A stretch of DNA of 64,000 nt from Kineosporia aurantiaca JCM 3230 (GCA_000719025.1 JODP01000002.1:310001-374000); one strand, 5' to 3'. Shown: positions 31,643-40,821, counted from the first letter of the stretch. Notes: generated by a model not told the origin, from the letters alone. Made by a program: numbers and translations.

Positions 31643-34450
31643 TCAGGTACGCGGCGGGCCGGCCGCAACCACGCCGCGGCTGACCGACTCGACCGCGGCC
31701 CGGGCGGTCTTGCGCAACGTCGGGTCGTCGGTGGCCTGGGCGATCTGGCCGAGCAGGTCGATCACCTGCTTGCACCAGCGGACGAAGTCCCCGGCCGCCA
31801 GGTCGGCGTCACGCAGCACCGCCTGCAGCGGCTGGCCGCTCGCCCAGCGGTGGATGGCCCAGGCCAGGCCCAGGTCCGGTTCCGGGGTGACGTCCAGGCG
31901 GTGGGCCCGTTCCTCGTCGTCCAGCACCGACCAGATCCGGATCATCGTGTCCAGGGCCAGTGTCGAGCCGCCCTTGGGCACCCGCGGGGTCAGGCCCTTC
32001 TCGTCCCGTCGGGACTCGTAGACCACGGCGCTGACCACCGCGGTCAGGCCGGGCACGTCCAGTTCCTTCCAGACCCCCTGCCGCAGGCACTCCGACACCA
32101 GCAGGTCCGACTCCGAGTAGATCCGGCGCAACTGCTCGCCGGCCGGCGTGACCTTGTCCCCGGCCAGGTAGCCGCGCTCGGTGAGCAGGTCGCAGACCCG
32201 GTCAAAGACCCGCGCAATGGTGTTCGTGCGGCCCTCGATCCGGCGCACCAGGGCGTCGGTCTCCCGCTTGAGCCGGATCCAGCGCTCGGCCCAGCGGGCG
32301 TGGTCCTCCCGCTCGGCGCAGCCGTGGCAGGGGTGGCTGCGCAGTTGCCGGCGCAGCTGGTTCAGCTCCTCGTCGTCCTCCGCGGCGGACGACTTCTTGC
32401 CCTTGGGGCGGCCTTTCATTACCACGGCGTCGTCGTGGGCGAAGGCTCCGAGGGCATTACGGACGGACGAGGCGAGGTCGCGTCGGGCGGTCGCGTCCCG
32501 GCCGTTGAAGTTCTTCGGGACGGTGACCCGGGTGGTCGCCTCGACCGGGGTCGGCACGTCCATCAGCGACAGGCGGCGCATCTGCCGTTCGATCGTGAGG
32601 ATGGAGGGACGCGGACCCTCCAGGCTGTCCCCGCCGCCGACACCGGGGTCGAGGACGACCGCCCAGCCGGGACGGCGACCACCGGGAACCCGGATCACGT
32701 CGCCGCGCCGCAGCTTTTCGAGGGAACCGATGACGTCCGAGCGCCGGTCGCGGGAGGCGCTGCGGGACAGCGCGGTCTCCCGTTCCCCGATCTTGCGCCG
32801 CAGGCTCGCGTATTCGCGGAAGTCGCCGAGGTGGCACTCCATCGCCCCGGCGTAGCCCTCCAGCGCCTCCTCCTGCTTACGCGCCTGCCGCGCCAGGCCG
32901 ACCACCGCCCGGTCGGCCTGGAACTGGGCGAAGGAGGTCTCCAGGATCTCCCGGGCCCGGGCCCGGCCGACCTGGGCCACCAGGTTCACCGCCATGTTGT
33001 AGGTGGGCCGGAAGCTGGAGCGCAGCGGGAAGGTCCGGGTCGAGGCCAGACCGCCGACCACCTCCGGGTCCAGACCCGGGTGCCAGACCACGACCGCGTG
33101 GCCCTCGACGTCGATCCCGCGGCGCCCGGCCCGGCCGGTCAGCTGGGTGTACTCCCCCGGCGTGATGTCGGCGTGGGTCTCGCCGTTCCACTTGACCAGC
33201 TTCTCCAGCACCACGCTGCGGGCGGGCATGTTGATGCCCAGGGCCAGCGTCTCGGTGGCGAAGACGGCCTTCACCAGGCCGCGGGTGAACAGCTCCTCGA
33301 CGACCTCCTTGAAGGCCGGGAGCAGGCCCGCGTGGTGTGCGGCGATGCCCCGGGTGAGCGCCTCGGCCCATTCCCAGTAGCCGAGCACGGCCAGGTCCTC
33401 GTCCGGGATGTCGGACGTGCGCGACTCGATGATGTGCCGGATCTCGGTGCGCTCTTCCGGGCTGGTCAGCCGGATCCCGGAGTGCAGGCACTGCTGGACC
33501 GCGGCATCGCACCCGGCTCGGCTGAAGATGAACGTGATTGCGGGCAGCAGCCCGGCGTCGTCCAGAGCGTTGATCACCTCGGCCCGGGCGGGCGTCGAAC
33601 TGGGCCGCCGGCTGCCGCCCCCGCCGCGCGAATAGGTACCCCGCGCCTTGGACCCGCGGGCCGACGTCGTCCCCCCGCGGCGTCCCCCATTGCCGTGGAA
33701 CTGCCGCTCCCGACGGTTCGCGTCCCGGGTGATCTGCAGCAGCTCGGGGTTCAGGCCGTCGCTGGTGGAGCCCTCGGCGAACAGGTCGAACAGCTGGTGG
33801 CCGGCCATCACGTGCTGCCAGAGCGGCACCGGGCGGTCTTCGGAGACCACCACCTCGGTGTTGCCGCGCACGGTGTCCAGCCAGGCGCCGAACTCCTCGG
33901 CGTTGCTGACGGTGGCCGACAGGGAGACCAGCAGCACGTCGTCCGGGAGGTGGATGATCACCTCTTCCCAGACCGCGCCGCGGAACCGGTCGGCCAGGTA
34001 GTGCACCTCGTCCATGACCACGTAGGCCAGGCCGTTCAGCGCGTCCGAGTCCGCGTACAGCATGTTCCGCAGTACCTCGGTGGTCATCACCACCACCGGG
34101 GCGTCCGCGTTGATCGCGGTGTCCCCGGTGAGCAGGCCGACGTTCTCGGCGCCGTGGATCTTGGCCAGGTCCGCGTACTTCTGGTTGCTCAGCGCCTTGA
34201 TCGGCGTGGTGTAGAACGCCTTGCGCCCGGCATCCAGGGCCAGGAACACGGCGAACTCACCGACCACCGTCTTTCCCGAGCCGGTCGGTGCGGCGACCAG
34301 AACGCCCCGGCCCTCCGCCAGCGCCCTGCAGGCGTCGAGCTGGAAGGGGTCGAGATCGAACGGGTACCCCGCCCGGAACCGGGAAAGCGGAGACTTCGCC
34401 TCCTCGTTGCGCTTACGAGCCGCGGCAAAACGTTCAGCGGGCGACGTCAC
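31643..34450 (-). CDS. helY: DEAD/DEAH-box RNA helicase, HelY (Ski2/Mtr4-like)
   Basis: A 935-residue Ski2-like helicase. Walker A APTGSGKT is at 54-61, the DEVH box is in VVMDEVHYLADRF, and motif VI is QLTGRAGRRGID. A basic Gly/Arg/Ser-rich insertion (about 245-285, NGGRRGGTTSARGSK) lies in the region between the two RecA domains, and the C-terminal third matches the DSHCT-type helical domain. It probably unwinds structured RNA for decay or processing. It is next to tatC/tatA as in mycobacteria. Confidence 0.92.
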   Translation of the reverse strand: MTSPAERFAAARKRNEEAKSPLSRFRAGYPFDLDPFQLDACRALAEGRGVLVAAPTGSGKTVVGEFAVFLALDAGRKAFYTTPIKALSNQKYADLAKIHGAENVGLLTGDTAINADAPVVVMTTEVLRNMLYADSDALNGLAYVVMDEVHYLADRFRGAVWEEVIIHLPDDVLLVSLSATVSNAEEFGAWLDTVRGNTEVVVSEDRPVPLWQHVMAGHQLFDLFAEGSTSDGLNPELLQITRDANRRERQFHGNGGRRGGTTSARGSKARGTYSRGGGGSRRPSSTPARAEVINALDDAGLLPAITFIFSRAGCDAAVQQCLHSGIRLTSPEERTEIRHIIESRTSDIPDEDLAVLGYWEWAEALTRGIAAHHAGLLPAFKEVVEELFTRGLVKAVFATETLALGINMPARSVVLEKLVKWNGETHADITPGEYTQLTGRAGRRGIDVEGHAVVVWHPGLDPEVVGGLASTRTFPLRSSFRPTYNMAVNLVAQVGRARAREILETSFAQFQADRAVVGLARQARKQEEALEGYAGAMECHLGDFREYASLRRKIGERETALSRSASRDRRSDVIGSLEKLRRGDVIRVPGGRRPGWAVVLDPGVGGGDSLEGPRPSILTIERQMRRLSLMDVPTPVEATTRVTVPKNFNGRDATARRDLASSVRNALGAFAHDDAVVMKGRPKGKKSSAAEDDEELNQLRRQLRSHPCHGCAEREDHARWAERWIRLKRETDALVRRIEGRTNTIARVFDRVCDLLTERGYLAGDKVTPAGEQLRRIYSESDLLVSECLRQGVWKELDVPGLTAVVSAVVYESRRDEKGLTPRVPKGGSTLALDTMIRIWSVLDDEERAHRLDVTPEPDLGLAWAIHRWASGQPLQAVLRDADLAAGDFVRWCKQVIDLLGQIAQATDDPTLRKTARAAVESVSRGVVAAGPPRT

Positions 34451-34520
34451 TCCGCTTACGCTACCCGTCGGTGCTCCGCGGGGTGAACCCGTGGTGCACC
34501 CCGGCCCTCGTCACACCGGT

Positions 34521-35417
34521 TCAGCCGCGGTCCAGAGGCTCGGGGGAATCCAGCGGCCCGGAGCTCCCGAGGGAGTCGTCGTCGCTGGTCAGCGGGCTGG
34601 ACTCGTCGTCTCCGAGGCCGAAGACGGGGTCGTCCTCACGCCGCCGGGCCTTGCGCCGGTCGTTGAACAGCGAGACGAAGACCGAGATCGAGTACAGCCC
34701 GACCAGGGGCAACGCCAGGATGATCATCTGCACCGCGTCGGGTGAGGGCGAGACGATCGCGGCGAACAGGAACGCCACGAAGACCGCGATCCGCCACTGC
34801 TTGCCCATCGCCCGGCCGCTGACCACGCCCATCATGTTGAGCCCGACCAGGAACAGCGGCAGCAGGAAGGCGCAGCCCAGGGCGATGATCAGCCGGGACG
34901 CGAAGGTGATCACGGTGTCCGCGTCGGGCTGGTTGAGCGTGCCCTCGAAGGCGAAGTCGGCGCCGAACGCGATCGCCTTCGGCAGCACCAGGATGGCCAG
35001 ATAGACGCCGGTCAGGAAGAGCGGCACGGCGAAGGCCACGAACCAGAGCGAGGTGCGGCGTTCCTTCTTCGTCAGCCCGGGGGTGATGAAGGCCCAGATC
35101 TGGTAGAGCCAGACCGGGCTGGAGAGCACGATGCCGATGTAGACCGACACCTTGACCTTGATGTTGAAGGCGTCGGCGATCGCCCGGAAGGTCAGCGTGA
35201 CCTTCTGGCCGTGCTCGGACGCCTCCTTCAGCGGGTTGATGATGACGTGTTCCATCACCGGCTGGTAAACGAACCAGCCGATGATGCCGCCGATCACGAT
35301 GGCGACCGCACTGATCACCACCCGGCGCCGGAGCTCGGCCAGGTGCTCCCGGAGGGACATCCTGCCCTCGGGGTTCTTGGGACGCCGACGTGGCATCGAC
35401 GGCTTCGTCACCGCCAC
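34521..35417 (-). CDS. tatC: Twin-arginine translocase subunit TatC
   Basis: A 298-residue integral membrane protein with six spans, beginning with the conserved MSLREHLAELRRRVVISAVA cytoplasmic segment that contacts the twin-arginine signal. A glutamate follows in the loop KEASEHG. The C-terminal tail is long and acidic/serine-rich. Possible starts are GTG 35417, GTG 35411 and ATG 35396; the choice does not affect the membrane core. With TatA it exports folded proteins. No tatB is present, as usual when TatB lies elsewhere. Confidence 0.95.
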   Translation of the reverse strand: MAVTKPSMPRRRPKNPEGRMSLREHLAELRRRVVISAVAIVIGGIIGWFVYQPVMEHVIINPLKEASEHGQKVTLTFRAIADAFNIKVKVSVYIGIVLSSPVWLYQIWAFITPGLTKKERRTSLWFVAFAVPLFLTGVYLAILVLPKAIAFGADFAFEGTLNQPDADTVITFASRLIIALGCAFLLPLFLVGLNMMGVVSGRAMGKQWRIAVFVAFLFAAIVSPSPDAVQMIILALPLVGLYSISVFVSLFNDRRKARRREDDPVFGLGDDESSPLTSDDDSLGSSGPLDSPEPLDRG

Positions 35418-35471
35418 CGGCGGTCAGTTCCTCTCGAGAAAAGTCGGTCGGACGGGCCCGGGTAGGGACCG

Positions 35472-35783
35472 TCAGACGTCGTTACGGGTCTGGTAACCGG
35501 CCTGCTCACGCTGCTGCTGCGGGGTCATCACGCGACCCTCGATCGGCTCTTCGGCCAGCAGCGCGTCGGCCTGCCGGCGCAGCTCGTCGGCCTGGGCCTG
35601 ACGGCGCGCGGCCTCCGTGGCGGGAGCCTTGTCGTCTTCCTTCATCTGGTTGATCTCGGACTTGAAGATCCGCATGGACCGGCCCAGCCCCCGGGCGGCG
35701 TCGGGAAGACGACGGCTGCCGAACAGGATCACCAGCACCAGAACAACGATGATGATGTGCGAAGGCTCTTTCAGAAAGCCCAT
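35472..35783 (-). CDS. tatA: Twin-arginine translocase subunit TatA
   Basis: A 103-residue single-span protein. The N-terminal helix HIIIVVLVLVILFGSRRLPD followed by AARGLGRSMRIFKSEINQMK is diagnostic of TatA, including the FG-x-LP hinge. The hydrophilic tail is rich in Glu, Ala and Gln. GGAAGGA precedes the ATG. It is upstream of tatC by 54 bp on the same strand, forming the tatAC operon. Confidence 0.95.
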   Translation of the reverse strand: MGFLKEPSHIIIVVLVLVILFGSRRLPDAARGLGRSMRIFKSEINQMKEDDKAPATEAARRQAQADELRRQADALLAEEPIEGRVMTPQQQREQAGYQTRNDV

Positions 35784-35835
35784 GACATGTTCCTTCCACT
35801 GAACCCGGTGCGCACGCTTTGCCCAACGGTCGCTG

Positions 35836-36150
35836 TCATCGTACGCGGTAGCCGCTCTGCCCGGCAGACCCCGATACCGGGCGGGCTACCGGTTTTCCGG
35901 ACCGATGGGCCCGAAAACGCTCCTGCCGAAGCTCCGAGGGATCGCTGAAGACGGCCGGCTGCTCCGGTTCGGGACGCTGCGCGGCCACTTCCAGCTTCGC
36001 GCTGATCTCCGCGAAACGATCGGACGCCGCGGAAAGTTCGCGCAGCAGCAGTTTCACGCGTCGCCACAGGGAGAGCCCGATCATCGCCAGCCCGCCGAGG
36101 GCGGCCAGCACCAGAACGGCCCAGATCAGGACCCACCACCACGCGGACAC
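35836..36150 (-). CDS. Small single-span membrane protein
   Basis: A 104-residue protein with one N-terminal hydrophobic span (WWWVLIWAVLVLAALGGLAM) then a coiled-coil-like helix (LLLRELSAASDRFAEISAKL) and a basic tail. It lies 52 bp upstream of tatA on the same strand and could be in the same transcript. Family not recognised; small proteins of this build commonly precede tatA in actinomycetes. Confidence 0.7.
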   Translation of the reverse strand: MSAWWWVLIWAVLVLAALGGLAMIGLSLWRRVKLLLRELSAASDRFAEISAKLEVAAQRPEPEQPAVFSDPSELRQERFRAHRSGKPVARPVSGSAGQSGYRVR

Positions 36151-36180
36151 GGGGTCAGCCTAGGGCATCCCTGGGCCGGG

Positions 36181-36257
36181 CCCGGGAACGGCCCGGGAAC
36201 GGCCCGGGAACGGCCCGGGCACGGCCCGGGAACGGTCTGGGCACGCTCTGGGGACGG
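36181..36257. repeat. 11-bp tandem repeat, seven units
   Basis: Seven consecutive units of CCCGGGAACGG, four exact (36181-36213 and 36225-36235), one with a single change (36214-36224), and two diverged (36236-36257). It lies between two minus-strand genes, just downstream of a terminator-like hairpin. Confidence 0.85.
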
Positions 36258-36266
36258 GGCGGAACG

Positions 36267-36309
36267 CCGGAAGCCGGAGCACCCGCTGAGCGGGCACTCC
36301 GGCTTCCGG
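36267..36309 (-). terminator. Strong hairpin after the zinc-ribbon gene
   Basis: CCGGAAGCCGGAG (36267-36279) and its exact complement (36297-36309) form a 13-bp stem, and CCCGC/GCGGG extends the stem inside. It begins 9 bp after the stop of the zinc-ribbon gene. Confidence 0.75.
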
Positions 36310-36318
36310 TCAGGAACC

Positions 36319-36681
36319 TCAGGCAGCCGTCTCGGGAGCCTGCGCCCGGGGGCGCGGGCCCTGGGCCGCGGCGGCCGCGGCCAGCAGGTCCGCCTGCTCC
36401 AGCCAAAGAGCGAAGTCCAGCACGTCGTCGTAGTTCAGTGTCGGCCCCTCGTGCTCCTCGAGCACCTCGGCCGGCACGTTCCACGGCTCTGCGACCACGC
36501 CACCGGAGATGAGCAGGGCGACCACATCACGACCGGCCGGCTTGCGCACCTCCTCGTGACAGGTGGTGCAGATGAAGGCGTAATAGGACCAGCTCTTCAC
36601 GGAGCAGACGACGAGACGCACCTGGTGCGGGGTCAACTCAACGTCCCCGCAACTCGGGCACGACGCCTTGATCGTCGTCAT
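36319..36681 (-). CDS. Small zinc-ribbon protein
   Basis: A 120-residue protein. Cys pairs CPSC (8-11) and CTTC (about 38-41) form a likely zinc ribbon. The middle has EVRKPAGRDVVALLISGG and a C-terminal acidic helix followed by an Ala/Pro-rich tail. The start is the ATG at 36681. It is monocistronic between tatA and pafC. Function unknown; homologues near pafBC in actinomycetes are usually annotated hypothetical. Confidence 0.75.
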   Translation of the reverse strand: MTTIKASCPSCGDVELTPHQVRLVVCSVKSWSYYAFICTTCHEEVRKPAGRDVVALLISGGVVAEPWNVPAEVLEEHEGPTLNYDDVLDFALWLEQADLLAAAAAAQGPRPRAQAPETAA

Positions 36682-36966
36682 TTGCGATCCACCTCCAGCA
36701 GAGCCGCCATTCATCGTCGACCAGTTCTTCGGCCACGGTCCGCGACTCCTTAACGGCCGACAGTAATGCCTAGGCCGCCCTGGTGACGCGGGGTCGATGA
36801 TTCGTGCTTGGCGTGTCGTCTGCCCCTGGATCCGGACCACCCGTACGGTCCAACGCCGACGATTCGGTGAGATCCGGCGTACCGCCGCCAAAGAGCGTCC
36901 TCTGCTCTTCGGGCCGTAATAGCGCCGAGCGGTCGGCCCGCACCCGAATGCCGTACGAACGACTAC

Positions 36967-37995
36967 CTAGCGTGAGGAGTCGTGCTGAACGGGTAGCGGG
37001 TCGGCGTCCGGCAAGGAGATCTGCCCGTACGCGGCGAGCGCCGCCTCGGCCGAGTCCACCACGGCCCCGGCCAGTCCCGGCGGGTCGACGATCCGGCCGG
37101 CTCCGCCCAGGCGCAGCACCAGCCGCGGGATCCAGTCCGGCGCGGCCACCTTCAGCACGATCCGCAGCCGGCCGCCGGGCAGCTCCTCGGTCTCCTCGAC
37201 CGGGTAGTACTCGGCCACCCAGCGACCCCGCGGCTCGACCTCCAGGGTCACCACCAGGTCGTCCGGCGACGGTGTGAACAGCTGTTCGCTGCCGGCCCGG
37301 GAAACCGCCTCCGGCGGAGGGGTTCCGTCCACGTCCAGCAGGCCGAGCCCGGCCACCCGGTCGAAACGGAACAGCCGGACGCCCTCGGCCCGATGGCACC
37401 AGGCCTCCAGGTACCAGCGCCCGTCGATGCTGGTCACCTGCATCGGGTCGACATCCCGCTCGGTGATCTCGTCGCGCGTGGGCACCAGGTACTGCATCCG
37501 CAGCCGCTTGCGTAGCCGCAGCGCCTCCCGGGCCGTGCGCACCGCATCCTCGGCCCCGCTGGACCGCAGCTGTCCCGCCGTCAGGTCGATGTCCAGCCGG
37601 TTCGCCGCCGACACCGCGTCCTGCGCCGCATCCGACAGCTTGACCAGGGCGGAGTCGACCGCCCGCCGATCCTCCCCGTCGCCCAGGTCGGCGAGCGTGC
37701 GCAGCCCCGCCAGCAGGGCGATCGCCTCATCCGGGTCCAGGCGCAGCGGGCGGGCAATGGCGTCGGCGTTGCTCAGATAGATCCGGCCGCTGTCCCACTC
37801 GGCGGCGATCAGGTCGTCCGGCATGTGCCCGGGCGTGCCGCAGACGAACAGCAGCTCCAGATCACGGACCAGCTGCGGCTCGGTGATCTTGAAGTACCGG
37901 GCCGCCTCGCTCAGTTCCACCCCGGGCCGGTTCAGCAGCCACGGCACCAGGGTGAGCAGACGGGAAAGCCGCGCGGTGGCGGAGACGGCGGTCAT
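36967..37995 (-). CDS. pafC: WYL-domain transcriptional regulator PafC
   Basis: A 342-residue protein. An N-terminal winged helix (LSRLLTLVPWLLNRPGVELS then AARYFKITEPQLVRDLELL) is followed by a WYL domain (SIDGRWYLEAWCHRAEGVRLF) and a WCX-type C-terminal extension. PafC acts with PafB as a heterodimer that, on single-stranded DNA damage signals, activates RNA polymerase at many repair genes in mycobacteria. Its ATG overlaps the pafB stop by 4 bp. Confidence 0.92.
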   Translation of the reverse strand: MTAVSATARLSRLLTLVPWLLNRPGVELSEAARYFKITEPQLVRDLELLFVCGTPGHMPDDLIAAEWDSGRIYLSNADAIARPLRLDPDEAIALLAGLRTLADLGDGEDRRAVDSALVKLSDAAQDAVSAANRLDIDLTAGQLRSSGAEDAVRTAREALRLRKRLRMQYLVPTRDEITERDVDPMQVTSIDGRWYLEAWCHRAEGVRLFRFDRVAGLGLLDVDGTPPPEAVSRAGSEQLFTPSPDDLVVTLEVEPRGRWVAEYYPVEETEELPGGRLRIVLKVAAPDWIPRLVLRLGGAGRIVDPPGLAGAVVDSAEAALAAYGQISLPDADPLPVQHDSSR

Positions 37996-38999
37996 CGGAC
38001 GGCGCTCCCCACGTCTTCGACGCCGTCATTGCCTTCGGACTGTGCGGCCAGCGCGCCCTTGAGCCGCCGGATCACGTCGCCCCGCAGATCGGCCGGCTCC
38101 AAGGCAACCACATCGGGTCCGTGACCGGCGAGCGACTGAGCCAGCATCCCCGCGTCCCCAATTCTGATCTGCAACTCGTCCCACCCCGGACGCTCGACCG
38201 ACGGGATCGCCGCCACCGCCTGACGCCGCAGCCCGGCACCGCGCCCCTGGCGCAACAACACCGTCGCGATCCGCTCGTCCACCGGAGGAACGTGCTTGCC
38301 GATCATCGCCTGCGCGTCCAGGTTCTCCGGGATGTCATACACCCCGGCCCGACCACGCCGCTTCACGTCACTCTCGATCCGGGACAGCCGGAAGACCCGC
38401 GCCGCCCCGCGTCCCCGGTCGTTCCCGATCAGGTACCAACGCCCGTTCCGGCTGGCCACCGCCCACGGCTCGACCTCACGCGTCCCTAATTCCCCGTTGG
38501 GTTTGCGGTAGGCGAAGGTGACCGCCTGCCGGTCGCGGGTGGCCGCGTACAGGGGGCCGAAGGCCGGCTCCGCCGTCCGGATCCGCGGCTCCAGGCCGGG
38601 ACCGTCGTCGTCCGTGTCCACCCCGAGCGCGGTCAGCTTGGTCAGCGCCCGCGCGGCCGGGCCGGCCAGACTCGCCTGCTGCCAGACCCGGCTGGCCAGC
38701 CCGACCACGGCCAGCTCCTGCGCGTCCAGCTCGATCGGCGGGAGCGCGTAGTCGTCCCGGTCGATCCGGTAGCCCGGCTCGTCGTCGAACCAGCGCTCGT
38801 CGGTGCCGGTGACCACCGGGATGCCGAGATCGCGCAGGTCCTCCTTGTCGCGCTCGAACATCCGGTCGAAGGCCTCGGCGGTGTCGCAGTCCGCGTACTG
38901 CGGCACCGCGGCGCGGATCTGCTCCTTCGTCAGCCACCGACGGGTGGCCGCGAGGCAGATCACCAGATTGAGCAGCCGCTCGGTACGCCGCGAGGACAC
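37992..38999 (-). CDS. pafB: WYL-domain transcriptional regulator PafB
   Basis: The GTG at 38999 gives 335 residues starting VSSRRTERLLNLVICLAATR, the normal PafB N-terminus; the frame extends upstream but only as read-through. It has the HTH, then a WYL domain (ASRNGRWYLIGNDRGRGAARVFRLSRIESD; key W and Y visible) and a C-terminal extension. It is translationally coupled to pafC. It is separated from pafA by the DUF3866 and FKBP genes, unlike the contiguous pafABC of mycobacteria. A 37-bp gap to the divergent DUF3866 gene holds the promoters. Confidence 0.92.
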   Translation of the reverse strand: MSSRRTERLLNLVICLAATRRWLTKEQIRAAVPQYADCDTAEAFDRMFERDKEDLRDLGIPVVTGTDERWFDDEPGYRIDRDDYALPPIELDAQELAVVGLASRVWQQASLAGPAARALTKLTALGVDTDDDGPGLEPRIRTAEPAFGPLYAATRDRQAVTFAYRKPNGELGTREVEPWAVASRNGRWYLIGNDRGRGAARVFRLSRIESDVKRRGRAGVYDIPENLDAQAMIGKHVPPVDERIATVLLRQGRGAGLRRQAVAAIPSVERPGWDELQIRIGDAGMLAQSLAGHGPDVVALEPADLRGDVIRRLKGALAAQSEGNDGVEDVGSAVR

Positions 39000-39036
39000 C
39001 GCACCCACGCTACCTGAGGCTTCGGGGGTCCGAGAT

Positions 39037-40230
39037 ATGGTCACGCGCGTGATTCTGTGGCGAGAGGGCCGTGTCACGTCCGAACGGCGTGAATGGGACG
39101 GAGCGGTCGAGTACGAGGCCGAGATGTACGCGGACGGAGTCTGGACGGCGTGCCGCGCCCTCGCCTACCCGGCCCTGGTCGGCCGGCCCGAGGTGGGCCA
39201 GCGGGTACTGCTGAACGTCACCGCTCTGGAGCGAGGCCTCGGTACCGGCGGGTATGCGATGGTCGCCGCGATCCTCGGCACGCTTCCCCCGGACCCGCCG
39301 CCGGGCCCGGGTCATCTGGTCAAGGCGCGGTACACCCCGCTGCAGGCGATGGTGCTGGGCGTGGACGAGCAGGAGTCTGCTTTTCACCAGATCCTGGCCG
39401 ACGCGGACGACCTGTCCGGACTGCCGGTGGTCGTCGCTGACCTGCACAGTTCACTTCCGGCGATCCTGGCCGGGCTGCGTCAGGCGGCTCCGGGGGCGCG
39501 TGTGGCCTACGTGATGACGGACGGCGGCGCCCTCCCCGCCTGGTTCTCCCGCACCATCGCCGGCCTGCGTCAGGCCGGTTGGCTGTCCACCTGCATCACC
39601 GTGGGCCAGGCGTTCGGGGGTGATCTGGAGGCGGTCAGCGTGCACTCCGGACTGCTCGCCGCCCGGCATGTCGCCGAGGTCGATGTGGCGATCGTCAGCC
39701 AGGGCCCAGGCAATCTGGGCACCGGGACCCGCTGGGGCTTCTCCGGTGTTCAGGCCGGCGAGGTGATCAACGCGGCCAGTGTCCTGAACGGCCGGCCCGT
39801 CGCCGCCCTCCGCGTCTCGGGGGCGGACGCCCGCGAGCGGCACCGCGGCGTGTCGCACCACTCGCTGACGGCCTACGGGCGGGTTGCGCTGGCGCCAGCC
39901 GATGTTGTGGTTCCCACTTTTGATTCCTTGCTTTTGGACGCCGGCCAGCCCGGTTTTGTCGGTGGTAACCCGGAATCTGCGCCCGTCGGCGACAACGCCC
40001 CCATCCCCCTGGCCGACCTGGCCGCCTTGATCGACCGTCAGGTGGCTGCCTTGTTTGCTCCGGTGGGGCGGCACCGTGAAGTACGGGTACCGGTGAACGG
40101 GCTCATGGACGCTCTCCGCGAGTCTCCGGTCGGGCTCTCCACCATGGGGCGAAACCTCGGCGCCGACCCGGCGGCGTTCCTGGCCGCGGCAGCCGCGGGC
40201 CGCCACGCCGCCGGACTGCTCTCGAGCTGA
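39037..40230 (+). CDS. DUF3866-family protein
   Basis: From the ATG at 39037 the product has 397 residues beginning MVTRVILWREGRV. It matches my memory of the actinobacterial DUF3866 family: LLNVTALERGLGTGGYAMVAA, VVADLHSSLPA, and SQGPGNLGTGTRWGFSGVQ. No membrane span. The biochemical role is unknown. The family is commonly next to pafBC or the proteasome genes, but orientation here is opposite, so it is not in their operon. A GTG at 39049 is an alternative start. Confidence 0.8.
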   Translation: MVTRVILWREGRVTSERREWDGAVEYEAEMYADGVWTACRALAYPALVGRPEVGQRVLLNVTALERGLGTGGYAMVAAILGTLPPDPPPGPGHLVKARYTPLQAMVLGVDEQESAFHQILADADDLSGLPVVVADLHSSLPAILAGLRQAAPGARVAYVMTDGGALPAWFSRTIAGLRQAGWLSTCITVGQAFGGDLEAVSVHSGLLAARHVAEVDVAIVSQGPGNLGTGTRWGFSGVQAGEVINAASVLNGRPVAALRVSGADARERHRGVSHHSLTAYGRVALAPADVVVPTFDSLLLDAGQPGFVGGNPESAPVGDNAPIPLADLAALIDRQVAALFAPVGRHREVRVPVNGLMDALRESPVGLSTMGRNLGADPAAFLAAAAAGRHAAGLLSS

Positions 40231-40240
40231 CCACCGCAAC

Positions 40241-40280
40241 GCTGCTCTGCGCCGCTCTGCGCCGCTCTGCGCCGCTCTGC
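40241..40280. repeat. 10-bp tandem repeat GCCGCTCTGC
   Basis: Four consecutive 10-bp units (the first with one change) right after the DUF3866 stop, followed by a degenerate fifth. It abuts the palindromic element at 40302-40348. Confidence 0.8.
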
Positions 40281-40301
40281 GCTGCGCCGCGGCCATCCCC
40301 C

Positions 40302-40348
40302 GCCGTGATCATGGACTTTTCACCACTCGGGAAGTCCATGATCACGGC
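40302..40348. repeat. Palindromic element with GTGATCATGGACTT arm
   Basis: GCCGTGATCATGGACTT (40302-40318) and its exact complement (40332-40348) form a 17-bp stem with a 13-nt loop. The GTGATCATG core recurs in the larger palindrome at 62.6 kb, so these are probably members of one dispersed intergenic family. It may also serve as a terminator for the convergent genes. Confidence 0.75.
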
Positions 40349-40353
40349 CGGAA

Positions 40354-40748
40354 CTAGTCGAGGACGAACTCGCCGATGACGGTGTGCCCGTCCGACGTGT
40401 ACACCGGGATCACCAGTTGGCCACCGTGCGTCTGGTTCCGGTGCGCTGCCTCGGCGGGATTCTTGGGCATCCGACCCTTGAGGTCCTTGGCGTAGGCATA
40501 GCCCTCGCGGTGATTCGTGGCGATCACGGCGACCAGGTCGGGAGTTCCCTTCTCGGTGACGCCGCCGAAGGTCCTCCCGTCGGCGTTGACACCGAACTCG
40601 GTGGGCGTGTGCTTCGAGAAACTGGCGCCTCGCCGTCGCCCTTAAGGCTGCGGGACCACAGGTCGTGCTCGGTTCCGCTCCCCACAACCCACCCATGTCC
40701 GCGGGGCGTCCATCGGTTACACCGGGCGTCCACCATTGCGATGTTCAC
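40354..40748 (-). pseudogene. Frameshifted remnant of a secreted-type hypothetical protein
   Basis: The frame ending at 40354 reads SFSKHTPTEFGVNADGRTFG, then GGVTEKGTPDLVAVIATN, and a C-terminus IPVYTSDGHTVIGEFVLD, which looks like a conserved protein tail. It is open only back to a TAA at about 40640 and has no start codon before the conserved part. The continuation upstream (TEHDLWSRSLKGDGEA) is in another frame starting near 40748. A single indel near 40625-40635 would join them. I therefore call it a pseudogene; sequencing error is the alternative. Confidence 0.6.
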
Positions 40749-40770
40749 CGGAAACCGTCATCCAACAGCA

Positions 40771-40804
40771 AAGCGCCCCTCCCCCCGGAGGGGAAGGGGC
40801 GCTT
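40771..40804 (-). terminator. Terminator hairpin after the small FKBP gene
   Basis: AAGCGCCCCT (40771-40780) and AGGGGCGCTT (40795-40804) form a 10-bp stem with further GC pairing inside. It starts 17 bp past the FKBP stop; on the transcribed strand a short T-rich run follows. Confidence 0.75.
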
Positions 40805-40821
40805 CGGCCGTTACTGGGAGA

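Noticed and set aside
31850..34486. 878-codon plus-strand frame opposite helY
   Set aside because: Antisense shadow of a clear helicase; composition dominated by Gly, Arg, Asp and His with no motifs.
36770..37399. 209-codon minus-strand frame over the pafC end
   Set aside because: Out-of-frame shadow of pafC with Gly/Arg-rich sequence.
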